This document shows positions 6,841-15,127 of a DNA stretch of 46,129 bases, piece after piece (within the stretch, counting starts at the first letter, position 1; each line of letters begins with the position of its first letter). Source of the stretch: an uncultured Eggerthellaceae bacterium (GTDB lineage: Bacteria; Actinomycetota; Coriobacteriia; Coriobacteriales; Eggerthellaceae). Location of the stretch: the NCBI GenBank assembly GCA_910588205.1, contig CAJUQK010000019.1, forward strand, positions 1 through 46,129. The letters are read 5' to 3'. Both the position numbers and the translations under genes were made by a program. A model generated the notes under the pieces. It saw only the letters and a program-made list of their open reading frames with translations. It had not been told where the DNA came from and ran no database searches.

Positions 6841-9035
6841 CGGGCTCCCTCCGCATTGAGCTTACCCTGAGCCGAAGCGTTCTGCCCTTCATTGCGCCGA
6901 GACATAGGCCGGAACAGCTGGAAGAGCATGAACGCCAGCACAGCGAAAGCCACCACCGTCCAGAAGTTGAAGGTCACGTCCCCCGTGGCCAGACCGCCAA
7001 TCTGATAGATCATCAGACCTGTGCACCAACCGAAGGCGCACATGTATCCGATGGCAGCCCAAGTCCACTTCGCTGAAGCCATCTGACGGCGGATGGTGCC
7101 GATGGCGGCAAAGCAGGGAGCACAGAGCAGGTTGAAGGCACAGAAGGCCATGATGGCAACGGAGGAGCCACCCAGCATGAGCCCGAAGCCTTCCCATAGG
7201 GAGGGGTCGGTCTCGCCCACCTCACCCAACTGGGTGAGGATACCCACCGTAGCCACCACATTCTCTTTGGCTACGAGCCCCGTGATGGAGGTGACGGTGG
7301 ATTCCCAGTTGCCGAACCCAAGTGGCACGAACAGCCATGCCAAAGCATTGCCCAACCCCGCCATCAGGCTATAGTTCAAATACCCTTCCATCTCAGCATC
7401 CAGCAGCCCGAACTGACCCTCGTGCACACCGAAGTTCATAAGGAACCAGATGACGATGGTGGACAGGAAGATGATGGTTCCCGCCTTCACCACGTAGCTC
7501 TTCACGCGCTCCCACATGGAAAGCAGCACGCTTTTCACCGTGGGAAGATGGTACTGGGGCAATTCCATGATGAAGGGAGCTGCATCCCCGGCGAAGGCTC
7601 TGAGCTTCTTCAGCATGATGCAGCTCACGATGATGGCGGCAAGACCCAAGAAGTAGAAGAGCGGCGCCACCCACCAAGTGCTCTCATAATCGCCGCCAGC
7701 CAAGGCACCGAACACCAGCGCGATGATGGGCAGCTTCGCGCCGCAGGGGATCATGGTGGTGGTCATGATGGTCATGCGTCGGTCCTTCTCGTTCTCGATG
7801 GTCTTGGTGGCCATGACCGCAGGCACACCGCAGCCGCTGGCGATGAGCATAGGGATGAACGATTTGCCAGACAGGCCGAAGCGCCGGAAGACGCGGTCCA
7901 TGATGAAGGCTACGCGAGCCATGTATCCACAGCCCTCCAAGAAGCCCAAGAACAAGAAGAGGATGATCAGCTGGGGGATGAACCCGATGACCGCCCCAAC
8001 GCCCGCGATGATGCCATCAACCACAAGGCTGATCACCCAAGGAGCCGCATCCACGGATTCCAATGCCTCGGTGACCACAGGTGAGAGCCCAGGTATCCAA
8101 AGACCATATTCGCCACTGGATGGATCAGGCTCTTCTTCAGCCAATGTCTTTAGCTGCGCTTCGCTGACCTCTGCCTCTTCGGCTGCCGCCACGGCCTCTT
8201 CCCATTCGCCCACGGCTTCCTCATAAGCAGCTCCTCCGGTATAGAGCCATCCATCACCGGAGATGCCATCATTGGCCCAATCGGTCACGATACCTCCGCC
8301 CAAAGACACAGCGAAGTAATAGACCACGAACATGATGGCTATGAAGATGGGAATGCCCAGCACACGGTTGGTGACCACCTTGTCTATCTTCTGGGTGGTG
8401 GTCATAGCCGCCTCGGTGCGCTTGACGCACCCTTCACATACCTGGGCAATGAAGTCATAGCGGGCATTAGCCTCAGCGGATTCCGGGTCTTCTTCGTCCT
8501 CTTCGAAAAACGCTGCATAGCAGGGCTCCGAGGCCGGGATGCGCCCTTGCTCTGCAGTCGCACGCGCGCGGTCTACAAGCTCATCGATGCCCGTGCCTTT
8601 GAGCGCGGATATCTCCACCACCGGACAGCCTAATTCCTCCGAGAGCTTCGCGACATCGATCTGGTCTCCCCGCTTGGAGACGATATCCATCATGTTGAGG
8701 GCCACGACCACCGGCACATCGGTATCAAGGATCTGCGTTGTCAGATACAGATTCCGTTCGAGATTGGTCCCATCCACGATGTTGATGACCACGTCCGCCT
8801 CCCCGCTGGTCAAGAAATCGCGCGTGACCACCTCTTCGGGAGAGTAAGGGGAAAGCGAGTACACACCCGGCAAGTCCGTGATCTCCACGGCTTTGTCGCG
8901 TTTGTACTTGCCCGCCTTCTTCTCTACGGTGACACCGGGCCAGTTCCCCGTGTATTGGTTCGCCCCCGTAAGATCATTGAAGAGCGTCGTCTTGCCAGAA
9001 TTGGGATTACCAGCAAGGGCGATATTGATGCCCAT
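6837..9035 (-). CDS. feoB: Ferrous iron transporter FeoB
   Basis: 732 residues. The N-terminal G domain has G1 GNPNSGKT (9-16), G3 DLPG (54-57) and G4 NMMD (114-117), followed by the helical GDI-like domain. The membrane part carries the gate repeats typical of FeoB: GCGVPA in the first half, and NLLCAPCFAAIGTI in the second. Between the first membrane helix and the first gate region lies an acidic, Ala/Glu-rich loop of about 60 residues (about 262-325) that is longer than I expect. The ATG directly follows AAGGAGG; an upstream AAGGA at 10 bases gives better spacing. It takes up Fe2+ across the cytoplasmic membrane with the FeoA proteins encoded just upstream. Confidence 0.96.
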   Translation of the reverse strand: MGINIALAGNPNSGKTTLFNDLTGANQYTGNWPGVTVEKKAGKYKRDKAVEITDLPGVYSLSPYSPEEVVTRDFLTSGEADVVINIVDGTNLERNLYLTTQILDTDVPVVVALNMMDIVSKRGDQIDVAKLSEELGCPVVEISALKGTGIDELVDRARATAEQGRIPASEPCYAAFFEEDEEDPESAEANARYDFIAQVCEGCVKRTEAAMTTTQKIDKVVTNRVLGIPIFIAIMFVVYYFAVSLGGGIVTDWANDGISGDGWLYTGGAAYEEAVGEWEEAVAAAEEAEVSEAQLKTLAEEEPDPSSGEYGLWIPGLSPVVTEALESVDAAPWVISLVVDGIIAGVGAVIGFIPQLIILFLFLGFLEGCGYMARVAFIMDRVFRRFGLSGKSFIPMLIASGCGVPAVMATKTIENEKDRRMTIMTTTMIPCGAKLPIIALVFGALAGGDYESTWWVAPLFYFLGLAAIIVSCIMLKKLRAFAGDAAPFIMELPQYHLPTVKSVLLSMWERVKSYVVKAGTIIFLSTIVIWFLMNFGVHEGQFGLLDAEMEGYLNYSLMAGLGNALAWLFVPLGFGNWESTVTSITGLVAKENVVATVGILTQLGEVGETDPSLWEGFGLMLGGSSVAIMAFCAFNLLCAPCFAAIGTIRRQMASAKWTWAAIGYMCAFGWCTGLMIYQIGGLATGDVTFNFWTVVAFAVLAFMLFQLFRPMSRRNEGQNASAQGKLNAEGAR

Positions 9036-9080
9036 CCTCCTTCATTCCTTTCTCTTCAGCTGCTCGTTCTCAATGTATTT

Positions 9081-9129
9081 GTTAACTGTGGGTAACTCAT
9101 TGGTCTGAAAAAGGCACTTTTACAGTGCC
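9081..9129 (-). terminator. Intra-operon terminator and possible operator between feoA and feoB
   Basis: On the minus strand a 6-bp stem GGCACT/AGTGCC (9113-9118, 9124-9129) is followed at once by TTTTT (9108-9112), a good intrinsic terminator. It would let the feoA pair be made in excess of feoB. Just downstream is GTTAACTGTGGGTAAC (9081-9096), a near-palindrome whose AGTTACCC (minus) is also found upstream of feoA. Confidence 0.6.
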
Positions 9130-9156
9130 ACACAACCCCGATCAGAACACGTTGCT

Positions 9157-9390
9157 CTAGGAGACCAACACGTTCTTCGCCTCGTCTTTACGCAGGGAAA
9201 GCTCGAACCCACGCACCGTGACCTCGATAGGATCCCCGAGAGGTGCCACCTTGCGAACGGTCACGCTGGTGCCCTTCGTGAGCCCCATATCCATGATGCG
9301 CCTCCGGACCGCGCCTTCTCCTGCCAGACCCCGTACGCGAACCGTAGCCCCGATGGGTACATCCCGCAGCGTCTTTTCCTCTTCTGCCAT
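9157..9390 (-). CDS. feoA: FeoA-domain protein (second copy)
   Basis: 77 residues, a single SH3-like FeoA domain: RDVPIGATVRVRGLAGEGAVRRRIMDMGLTKG then VTVRKVAPLGDPIEVTVRGFELSLRKDEAKNV. The MDMGLTKG and PLGDPIEVxVRG elements are the family hallmarks. It is a cytosolic regulator of FeoB. ATG with AGGAAGG upstream. It starts 11 bases after the other feoA-like gene and is separated from feoB by a terminator. This is the more canonical of the two copies. Confidence 0.93.
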   Translation of the reverse strand: MAEEEKTLRDVPIGATVRVRGLAGEGAVRRRIMDMGLTKGTSVTVRKVAPLGDPIEVTVRGFELSLRKDEAKNVLVS

Positions 9391-9401
9391 GACCTTCCTT
9401 C

Positions 9402-9683
9402 CTAAGCTGTGATGACCTTTTGAGCCGATGCCTTATCCAGTGCCACCTGCGAGCCTTTGATCTCTACGATCAGGTTCCCTGCTTGCTGAGCGACCACCTT
9501 GACGTGCGCTCCGGGCACGAAACCGATGTTCTCCAGGTGTCGAGGAGCGTCCCCCTTTCCACGAACCTTGACCACGTGGCCCACTTGACCCGCTTGCAGG
9601 AACGAAAGCGGCATCTGCTGCACAGAGGCTCCTGCCCCTGCAAAGCGCGGCAATGCCGCATCTATCACCAGAGCGTTCTGCAT
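9402..9683 (-). CDS. FeoA-domain protein (first copy, operon leader)
   Basis: 93 residues. After about 22 variable residues comes a FeoA-like SH3 domain: MPLSFLQAGQVGHVVKVRGKGDAPRHLENIGFVPGAHVKVV, then GNLIVEIKGSQVALDKASAQKV. It is more divergent than its neighbour (LENIGFVPG in place of the usual MDMGLTPG). Strong AAGGAGG ribosome site. It is the first gene of the operon, below a TATACT -10. Tandem FeoA proteins may form mixed assemblies with FeoB; that is inference. Confidence 0.9.
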   Translation of the reverse strand: MQNALVIDAALPRFAGAGASVQQMPLSFLQAGQVGHVVKVRGKGDAPRHLENIGFVPGAHVKVVAQQAGNLIVEIKGSQVALDKASAQKVITA

Positions 9684-9712
9684 CGGAGTCCTCCTTCAAA
9701 AGAGTTTCCTTC

Positions 9713-9770
9713 GGGTAACTAAAAGTATACTATCACTAACTTTCTCGAAAATGGTAGAGACATCTAACTT
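9713..9770 (-). promoter_or_regulatory. Feo operon promoter with DtxR-like half-sites
   Basis: On the minus strand TATACT (9724-9729) is a good -10 for the feo operon; no clear -35 is present. AAGTTAG occurs twice (9736-9742 and 9764-9770, 28 bases apart), and AGTTACCC occurs at 9713-9720. AGTTAG resembles the GGTTAG half-site of DtxR/IdeR operators, although no full palindrome is present. Iron control is an inference. Confidence 0.4.
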
Positions 9771-9860
9771 TTTACAGCCAACGCATCCGTAAAGCATTCT
9801 TCGCCTTACCCTTACAACTCTGTAATCCTGAGAAAAGCTCGTTATGTTACTGTGATTCCC

Positions 9861-12254
9861 ATGACCGAGACCACTCCAACAGACTTCTCCCTTCCTGTCG
9901 GCCTGACTGTCGAAGAGGCCGCTCAGCTCACCGAAGCGGGGAAGGTGAACGTAGACGCAAGCGTGAAGACGCGCTCCCTGCGTGAGATAGCCCGAGATAA
10001 CATCTGCACTCTCTTCAACTTCGTGAACCTAGTGCTAGCCATCCTCGTATTCCTCACGGGGTCCTACAAGAATATGCTCTTCATGGTGGTCATTCTCGTG
10101 AACGTGCTCATCGGCATTGTGCAGGAGATCCGGTCAAAGCAGCTCACAGACAAGCTGGCCATCGTCGTAGCCGCCCATGTCCAGGCGGTGCGCAGCGCCA
10201 CCCTGACCGAGATCCCCGTTGATCAGATCGTATTGGGAGACGTCATCCGGCTCTCGCGCGGAGATCAGATCCCTGCCGATGCCCAAGTAGTAGAGGGAAC
10301 ATGCCAGGTGAATGAGAGCCTGCTCACCGGAGAGAGCCGCCTCGTCCCCAAAGCGCCAGGCGATGAGCTCATGAGCGGCTCCTTCGTGAACTCCGGTGTC
10401 GTGTTCGCTCGGGTAATCCATGTGGGAGCAGACAACTACGCTGCCCGAATCTCCGCCGAGGCCAAAGAGCATAAGGTCGTCAACTCCGAGATCATGCGCT
10501 CCGTGAACGGCATCGTGAAGTATGTGAGCATAGCGCTGTTCCCCGTGGGAGCGCTCTTGTTCTCAAGTCAGTTCTTCCTGCAGCACCTTGATTGGCAAAG
10601 CGCCATACTCAGCACCACCTCGGCTTTGGTGGGCATGATCCCCGAAGGGCTCATCCTCCTGACCTCCACCGTGCTGGCCGTGGCGGTCATCCGACTCTCC
10701 CGGTACAAGGTGCTCGTCCAACAGCTCTACTGCATAGAAACGCTAGCGCGGGTAGACGTGCTCTGCCTAGACAAAACGGGCACCATCACCACCGGTGCCA
10801 TGCGCGTGGCCGCCATCCAGGGGATTGGAAGCGGTCCGGCAGAGCTAGCAAGGCAGGCCGCTTCGGCTATCGCCTTCGCCGACAAGAATCCCAACGATAC
10901 CGCCAATGCCATCCGTGCTTATTTCGAAGCGGACGAAGAGGCCCTGGGGGGCCAAGTAGCCAAACCCGTAGCAGGGGCACACCCCATCCCCTTCTCTTCG
11001 GATACGAAGCTCTCCGGCGTAATACTGCCAGACGGCACTGCCTTCGCCATGGGCGCCGCCCAGTACGTGTTGGCTCATGCCCCCGAAGAGCTGGCTACCC
11101 TCCAAGCCCAGCTGGAAAAGCTCACCGAAGATGCCCGGGTGCTCCTCGTGGCCCAGGTGGCCTCCTTTAGCGAAGAAGGCCATATTCAGGGGCCTGTCAC
11201 GCCCTTAGGCTTCATCCTACTGGAAGATGAGATCCGCTCCACTGCCTCTCAAACCGTCCAGTATTTCAAGGAACAAGGAGTCGCGCTTAAGGTGATCTCA
11301 GGTGACGACCCTCACACCGTTTCCGGTATCGCTCAGAAGGTGGGCATCCCGAATGCAGACCAGTACATCGACTGCTCTCAGCTCAACACCGAACAGGATA
11401 TCCGCGAGGCCGTGGCCCGCTACAGCGTCTTCGGTCGCGTCCGTCCCGAGCAGAAGAAGGCATTCGTGCTGGCGCTCCAAGAAGAAGGTCACACGGTGGC
11501 CATGACCGGGGATGGTGTAAACGACGTGTTGGCGCTCAAGGCAGCGGATTGCAGCGTGGCCATGGCGTCTGGCTCCGACGCCGCCCGCAATGTTGCCCAA
11601 CTGGTGTTGGTGAACAATGATTTCGCCTCCATGCCAGAAGTGGTGGCCGAAGGGCGTCGCTCCATCAACAACCTCCAACGCTCGGCATCGCTTTTCCTGG
11701 TGAAGACCATCTTCTCCATCGTGATGGCCGTGCTGTTCATCTTGCTCCCCTGGCAATATCCTTTCATGCCCATCCAGATGACGCTGGTAAGCGCCATGAC
11801 CATCGGACTCCCCTCCTTCGTGCTTGCGCTGGAGCCCAATCATGACCTTGTCCGCGGACATTTCCTGAAGAACTGCATCATGCGTTCCATCCCCGGTGCT
11901 ATCTGCGTGATAGTCTCCATCTTGGCAGTGAGCGTAGCAGGGTATCTTTGGTTGGGCCTCTCCTATGCCCAGATCTCCACCCTCTGCGTACTGATCACGG
12001 CTCTCATCGGGGTCATGCTGGTCATTCGGCTCTCCATCCCCTATACCCCCATCCGCGCCGCATTGCTCGTCGTGGTTCTGGGTGGCCTGGTGCTGGGATG
12101 CACCGTGGCGGCCCCGCTCTTCAACATAGCCCCCCTAACCGAGACGATGTGGATCATCTTTGCAGTCGTAGGCATCGTGGATGTCCTAGCCTTCCAGCTG
12201 CTCTTCAATGCCTTCGACCGTCTTCACAAGACACACCAAACGAAGGCGGCTTGA
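9861..12254 (+). CDS. P-type cation-transporting ATPase (CtpE-like)
   Basis: 797 residues. The sequence has the phosphatase loop TGES, the phosphorylation motif DKTGTITTG (about residue 303), nucleotide-domain residues, and the hinge MTGDGVNDVLALKAADCSVAM, which define an active P-type ATPase. Several membrane pairs flank these, and six C-terminal helices follow. The lack of heavy-metal-binding CPx motifs and the overall length fit actinobacterial CtpE-type calcium/cation ATPases; the ion is inferred. I chose the ATG at 9861 over a GTG 9 bases earlier. Neither has a ribosome site, but TACTGT at 9848-9853 would place transcription at this A, suggesting a leaderless mRNA. It is transcribed divergently from the feo operon. 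Confidence 0.88.
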   Translation: MTETTPTDFSLPVGLTVEEAAQLTEAGKVNVDASVKTRSLREIARDNICTLFNFVNLVLAILVFLTGSYKNMLFMVVILVNVLIGIVQEIRSKQLTDKLAIVVAAHVQAVRSATLTEIPVDQIVLGDVIRLSRGDQIPADAQVVEGTCQVNESLLTGESRLVPKAPGDELMSGSFVNSGVVFARVIHVGADNYAARISAEAKEHKVVNSEIMRSVNGIVKYVSIALFPVGALLFSSQFFLQHLDWQSAILSTTSALVGMIPEGLILLTSTVLAVAVIRLSRYKVLVQQLYCIETLARVDVLCLDKTGTITTGAMRVAAIQGIGSGPAELARQAASAIAFADKNPNDTANAIRAYFEADEEALGGQVAKPVAGAHPIPFSSDTKLSGVILPDGTAFAMGAAQYVLAHAPEELATLQAQLEKLTEDARVLLVAQVASFSEEGHIQGPVTPLGFILLEDEIRSTASQTVQYFKEQGVALKVISGDDPHTVSGIAQKVGIPNADQYIDCSQLNTEQDIREAVARYSVFGRVRPEQKKAFVLALQEEGHTVAMTGDGVNDVLALKAADCSVAMASGSDAARNVAQLVLVNNDFASMPEVVAEGRRSINNLQRSASLFLVKTIFSIVMAVLFILLPWQYPFMPIQMTLVSAMTIGLPSFVLALEPNHDLVRGHFLKNCIMRSIPGAICVIVSILAVSVAGYLWLGLSYAQISTLCVLITALIGVMLVIRLSIPYTPIRAALLVVVLGGLVLGCTVAAPLFNIAPLTETMWIIFAVVGIVDVLAFQLLFNAFDRLHKTHQTKAA

Positions 12255-12347
12255 ACCCCACTTACACACTGCCACTAAACCCCCTTTCTCCCTTCGTCGT
12301 ATAATGGAGACGCGTCACCCATATCACCGAGATGCAAGGGGTCTCTT

Positions 12348-13931
12348 TTGAAGAAAGCGCTATTGCTCCTCTTGGGCATAGTCGCCGTGTGCTTCATCAT
12401 CGCCAACGTTGATTACTTGGCAGACTTCTTCAATACCATGATGACCGGAGCGCTCGTGCCCATGGTGATAGCCATCCTGCTTATGCTGGGACGCCATTTC
12501 GTCCAGGCCGCCTCCTACGATGCCGCCTTTGATGCTGTCGGTCATGCCACCGGCTTCTGGCATAACGTGGTGCTCATCTTCTCCCTGGTGTTCATCAACA
12601 CGTTCTGCCTCTTCAGCGGCGCGACCGGTGTTGCCTTCATCATCGATGACGCCCATCGCGAAGGGTGCGACGCAGGCCAGTCCACAGGAGGGGCCATCCT
12701 CTCCCAGATCGGCTACTTCGCCGCCGTCTTCGTCATATCGGTCATCGGTTTCATCACCATGTGGATATCCGGCCACATGAATACCGTGTTCCTAGTGGGT
12801 GGCTTGGCCCTGGCGATAGTACTCGTGGTGCTCTCCAGCCTGTTCTTCATCGGACATCTGAAGCCGCGCATCCTCTACCGGGTGTTCCTGGTGTTGGAAA
12901 AGCTCATCAACAAGGTGCTCGGGCTTCTCAAGAAGGCACTGAAGCCCGGATGGGGTCGCACTATGGCCCATTCGTTCGTAGCTACTTCAGACCTTCTGGC
13001 GAAAAACCCTAAGGGGTCGATCATCACCGTTGCCTATGCTTCGTTCTCAGCCATCTTGAACATGGCATGCTTAGTGGCCATTGGCTACGCCTTCGGATTC
13101 GAGAACGTAGAAGCCCTTGTGGCCGCCTTCGCGGTAGGCGCCATCTCTGTCATCCTGAGCCCCACCCCCCAAGGCGTCGGCGTAGTGGAGGCCATGATCA
13201 CCGCCATCCTCACCGCTTATGGTTGCAGCGTAGCCACAGCAGCTGCCATCGCCCTGGTCTACCGAGGCGTGATGTTCTGGATCCCCTTCTGCATCGGCGC
13301 CGTCCTGCTCTCCCAAGCAGGATTCTTCAAGTCGAAGAAATCAGCCACGGAGATGCAGAAGCAAAAGGACATCGCCTGGATATCCGGTACGCTCGTCTTC
13401 CTCGTGGGTGCCGTCAACATCGGTGCCGTGTTCTTCCCCGAGGCCTTCACCCCTTACACCATGCTCGTCTCATGGATCGACATGAGCGCGCTCATGGTGG
13501 GTATTCCGTTGATCCTCTCTTCAGTGGTGCTCATGATCTGCGCCATCGGATTGATACAGCGCTTCCGCACTGCCTGGGCACTCACCCTAGGCGCCCTCGT
13601 CCTCATCGGCGGTTGCGAATTCCTATTCCAAGGCACCTGGAAAGTAGGCGTGGCTTGCATCATCCTATTCGCCTGGCTCTTCTGGCAACGAGCAGCCTTC
13701 GACCGACCGTTCTCACAGAAGGCCCTTCAGGCTGACATCGAAGATTGGAAGCGCAGACGCCAGCGGAAGAACTCCCAAGCGAATGCGAAGGCTGAGCCAG
13801 AGGGGTCAGCCCAAGATGAACGGCCTGAGAGTACCTGGGAGCAGCAGGCTGACCGCGGAAGAGAGATAGGCCGAGAAGTGGTCAACCAACAGATGCGCAA
13901 CACCACCCAAGCTAACGAAAGCCGATCTTGA
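12348..13931 (+). CDS. YbhN/LPG-synthase-TM family integral membrane protein
   Basis: 527 residues starting at a TTG with AAGGGG upstream. The protein has many membrane helices, an internal TPQGVGVVEAMI motif typical of the lysylphosphatidylglycerol synthase transmembrane (UPF0104/YbhN) family, and a charged, disordered C-terminal tail (about 460-527). In MprF this module flips aminoacylated lipids; no synthase domain is attached here, so the substrate is unknown. A TATAAT at 12300-12305 suggests its own promoter after the ATPase gene (93-base gap). A chance TTG start is possible, but no in-frame ATG with a ribosome site is nearer. Confidence 0.85.
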   Translation: MKKALLLLLGIVAVCFIIANVDYLADFFNTMMTGALVPMVIAILLMLGRHFVQAASYDAAFDAVGHATGFWHNVVLIFSLVFINTFCLFSGATGVAFIIDDAHREGCDAGQSTGGAILSQIGYFAAVFVISVIGFITMWISGHMNTVFLVGGLALAIVLVVLSSLFFIGHLKPRILYRVFLVLEKLINKVLGLLKKALKPGWGRTMAHSFVATSDLLAKNPKGSIITVAYASFSAILNMACLVAIGYAFGFENVEALVAAFAVGAISVILSPTPQGVGVVEAMITAILTAYGCSVATAAAIALVYRGVMFWIPFCIGAVLLSQAGFFKSKKSATEMQKQKDIAWISGTLVFLVGAVNIGAVFFPEAFTPYTMLVSWIDMSALMVGIPLILSSVVLMICAIGLIQRFRTAWALTLGALVLIGGCEFLFQGTWKVGVACIILFAWLFWQRAAFDRPFSQKALQADIEDWKRRRQRKNSQANAKAEPEGSAQDERPESTWEQQADRGREIGREVVNQQMRNTTQANESRS

Positions 13932-13946
13932 GCGGCTGTCCTAGTC

Positions 13947-14017
13947 GGGTCGATCACGATCGATCCCTACGGATCATGTTGCATCTTCTGTCGTAGGGGC
14001 AGACCCAAGGTCCGCCC
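13947..14017. repeat. Two divergent CGTAGGG-headed hairpins
   Basis: Copy A (minus orientation) has the stem GGGTCGATC (13947-13955) with GATCGATCC (13958-13966), headed by CGTAGGG (13965-13971 read on minus). Copy B (plus) starts CGTAGGG at 13992-13998 and folds GGGCAGACC (13997-14005) with GGTCCGCCC (14009-14017, one mismatch). The heads face each other across 20 bases. A third copy lies at 44993-45017. Confidence 0.65.
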
Positions 14018-14024
14018 AGCGTTG

Positions 14025-14275
14025 CACCAGCAGACCGCGGCAGGTGGATCTGCGGTCTTTTGGTCGGGTTGACAGGGGTTCGCTCGCGTCAAGGCCAGGC
14101 CGCTCTGCGGTCGCTATGCGAGCCTTGACCCTCGCGGCTAGCATGCGTAGGATCGCATGCTAGTGAACCTGCCCAGGTCCAAATCCTCGTCGCTTCGCTC
14201 CGGCCTGCTCCCGCAGGCTGTCAACGCCGCCTGCAAGAACAAGAAGAGAACCCGTAGGTTCTCTTCTTTGATCTC
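14025..14275. repeat. tRNA 3'-end copy, hairpins and large palindrome
   Basis: TGGTCGGGTTGACAGG at 14061-14076 repeats exactly the 16 bases at the 3' end of the tRNA-Pro gene (14276-14291), CCA included. Beside it is a terminator-like stem AGACCGC/GCGGTCT (about 14032-14060), mirroring the tRNA's own terminator. Further on are TCAAGGC/GCCTTGA (14089, 14122) and a perfect 10-bp palindrome CTAGCATGCG/CGCATGCTAG (14138-14163) with a 6-base loop. No gene is seen. It could be a tRNA remnant or an attachment-site pair left by a lost element. Confidence 0.55.
14232..14266 (-). terminator. Terminator of tRNA-Pro
   Basis: Ten-base stem GAAGAGAACC/GGTTCTCTTC (14243-14252, 14257-14266) with a CGTA loop. 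On the minus strand it is followed by TTGTTCTTG. It lies 10 bases after the tRNA 3' end. Confidence 0.75.
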
Positions 14276-14352
14276 TGGTCGGGTTGACAGGATTTGAACC
14301 TGCGGCCTCTGCGTCCCGAACGCAGCGCTCTACCAAACTGAGCCACAACCCG
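14276..14352 (-). tRNA. tRNA-Pro (anticodon CGG)
   Basis: Read on the minus strand it has a 7-bp acceptor (CGGGTTG/CAACCCG), D arm GGCTCAGTTTGGTAGAGC, anticodon arm CTGCG-TTCGGGA-CGCAG with anticodon CGG, and a T arm with GGTTCAAATCC. The discriminator A is followed by an encoded CCA. It decodes CCG. A TATCAT upstream at about 14365-14372 may be the -10. Confidence 0.96.
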
Positions 14353-14547
14353 AAAGTGCGTTGGCTATGATAGCACACTCTTTCGTATGGGTTATCATCT
14401 ATATAGTATGTCAGGTTTTCATCATTTCGGTTTCGGCTGTCGCCCGCGCCGCTCGTCTTACCCATCGCCGCTACCGGCGTCGATATAATGGGCGGCACAT
14501 TGCTGAGGGGCCCGATGATGAGGCCCAAACGGACCTAGGAGGCAACA
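14353..14547 (+). promoter_or_regulatory. Promoter region of the YtxH-like gene
   Basis: Between divergent tRNA-Pro and the YtxH-like gene. A perfect TATAAT lies at 14484-14489 with no clear -35. AGGAGG lies just before the ATG. A short GGGGCCC/GGGCCC-like pairing is seen in the leader (about 14507-14535), giving an untranslated region of about 50 bases. Confidence 0.5.
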
Positions 14548-15018
14548 ATGGGTAGGATCATAAGCTTCGTACTTGGTGGCGCTATCGGTGCAGTGAGTGC
14601 TCTCTTGCTGGCACCACGTTCCGGTGAAGAGACACGCAACATGGTGGCCGATCAAGCTAGCAATGCGATGAACAATGCGCAAGAGCTTGGCGAACAGGCG
14701 GCTGACGCCATTCAGAATAGCTTCAAGCAGGCAACCGAGAAGGGTCAGGAAGTGGTTGAGAACGTGAAGGACGCAGCCACCAAGGGTGCTTCTGAGGCCA
14801 TGGACAAGAACGACGAGTTGCGTGAGAAGATCGAAGCTGCTCGGGAGCGCATCGCCCAGCAGGTGAAGGACAACGCCCAATCAGCAGCGGATCAGGCGAA
14901 GGATGTCGTCGACCATGCCGCTGAAGGCGTTGACAAGACCGCTGAAGGCGTTGACAAGACCGCTGACAAGGCTGCGAAGGAAGCCGAGAAGGCCGCAAAG
15001 GACGCAGGGGCTAAATAG
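14548..15018 (+). CDS. YtxH-domain protein with LEA-like repeats
   Basis: 156 residues. The N terminus (1-25) is a hydrophobic glycine-rich helix followed by LLAPRSGEETR, the hallmark of YtxH-type proteins. The rest is a long amphipathic, Ala/Lys/Glu/Asp-rich helical repeat resembling LEA or apolipophorin proteins. Near the C terminus a perfect tandem repeat of AEGVDKT is encoded by a 21-base DNA duplication (14920-14961). Such proteins are stress-associated and membrane-anchored in other bacteria; the function here is unknown. Strong AGGAGG ribosome site. Single-gene transcript ended by the terminator at 15044. Confidence 0.85.
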   Translation: MGRIISFVLGGAIGAVSALLLAPRSGEETRNMVADQASNAMNNAQELGEQAADAIQNSFKQATEKGQEVVENVKDAATKGASEAMDKNDELREKIEAARERIAQQVKDNAQSAADQAKDVVDHAAEGVDKTAEGVDKTADKAAKEAEKAAKDAGAK

Positions 15019-15043
15019 CATCTTCGCCAGTCTGATCCATCTG

Positions 15044-15076
15044 GAGGAGCGTGGTCGCCCACGCTCCTCTTTTTTA
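15044..15076 (+). terminator. Strong intrinsic terminator
   Basis: Eleven-base perfect stem GAGGAGCGTGG/CCACGCTCCTC with a TCGC tetraloop and a TTTTTTA tail, directly after the YtxH-like gene. Confidence 0.92.
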
Positions 15077-15127
15077 TAGGATAAGCACCGTATAATGATG
15101 GAAACTCCATCGATCGAAGGGTTGAAC

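Noticed and set aside
14160..14528. A long open frame (122 codons, minus strand) across the tRNA-Pro gene
   Set aside because: It runs through the tRNA and its terminator, has no ribosome site and no recognisable domain; the tRNA explains the sequence.
14920..14961. Tandem 21-base repeat as a CRISPR or mobile element
   Set aside because: It is an in-frame duplication coding for AEGVDKT in the helical tail of the YtxH-like protein, with no spacers.
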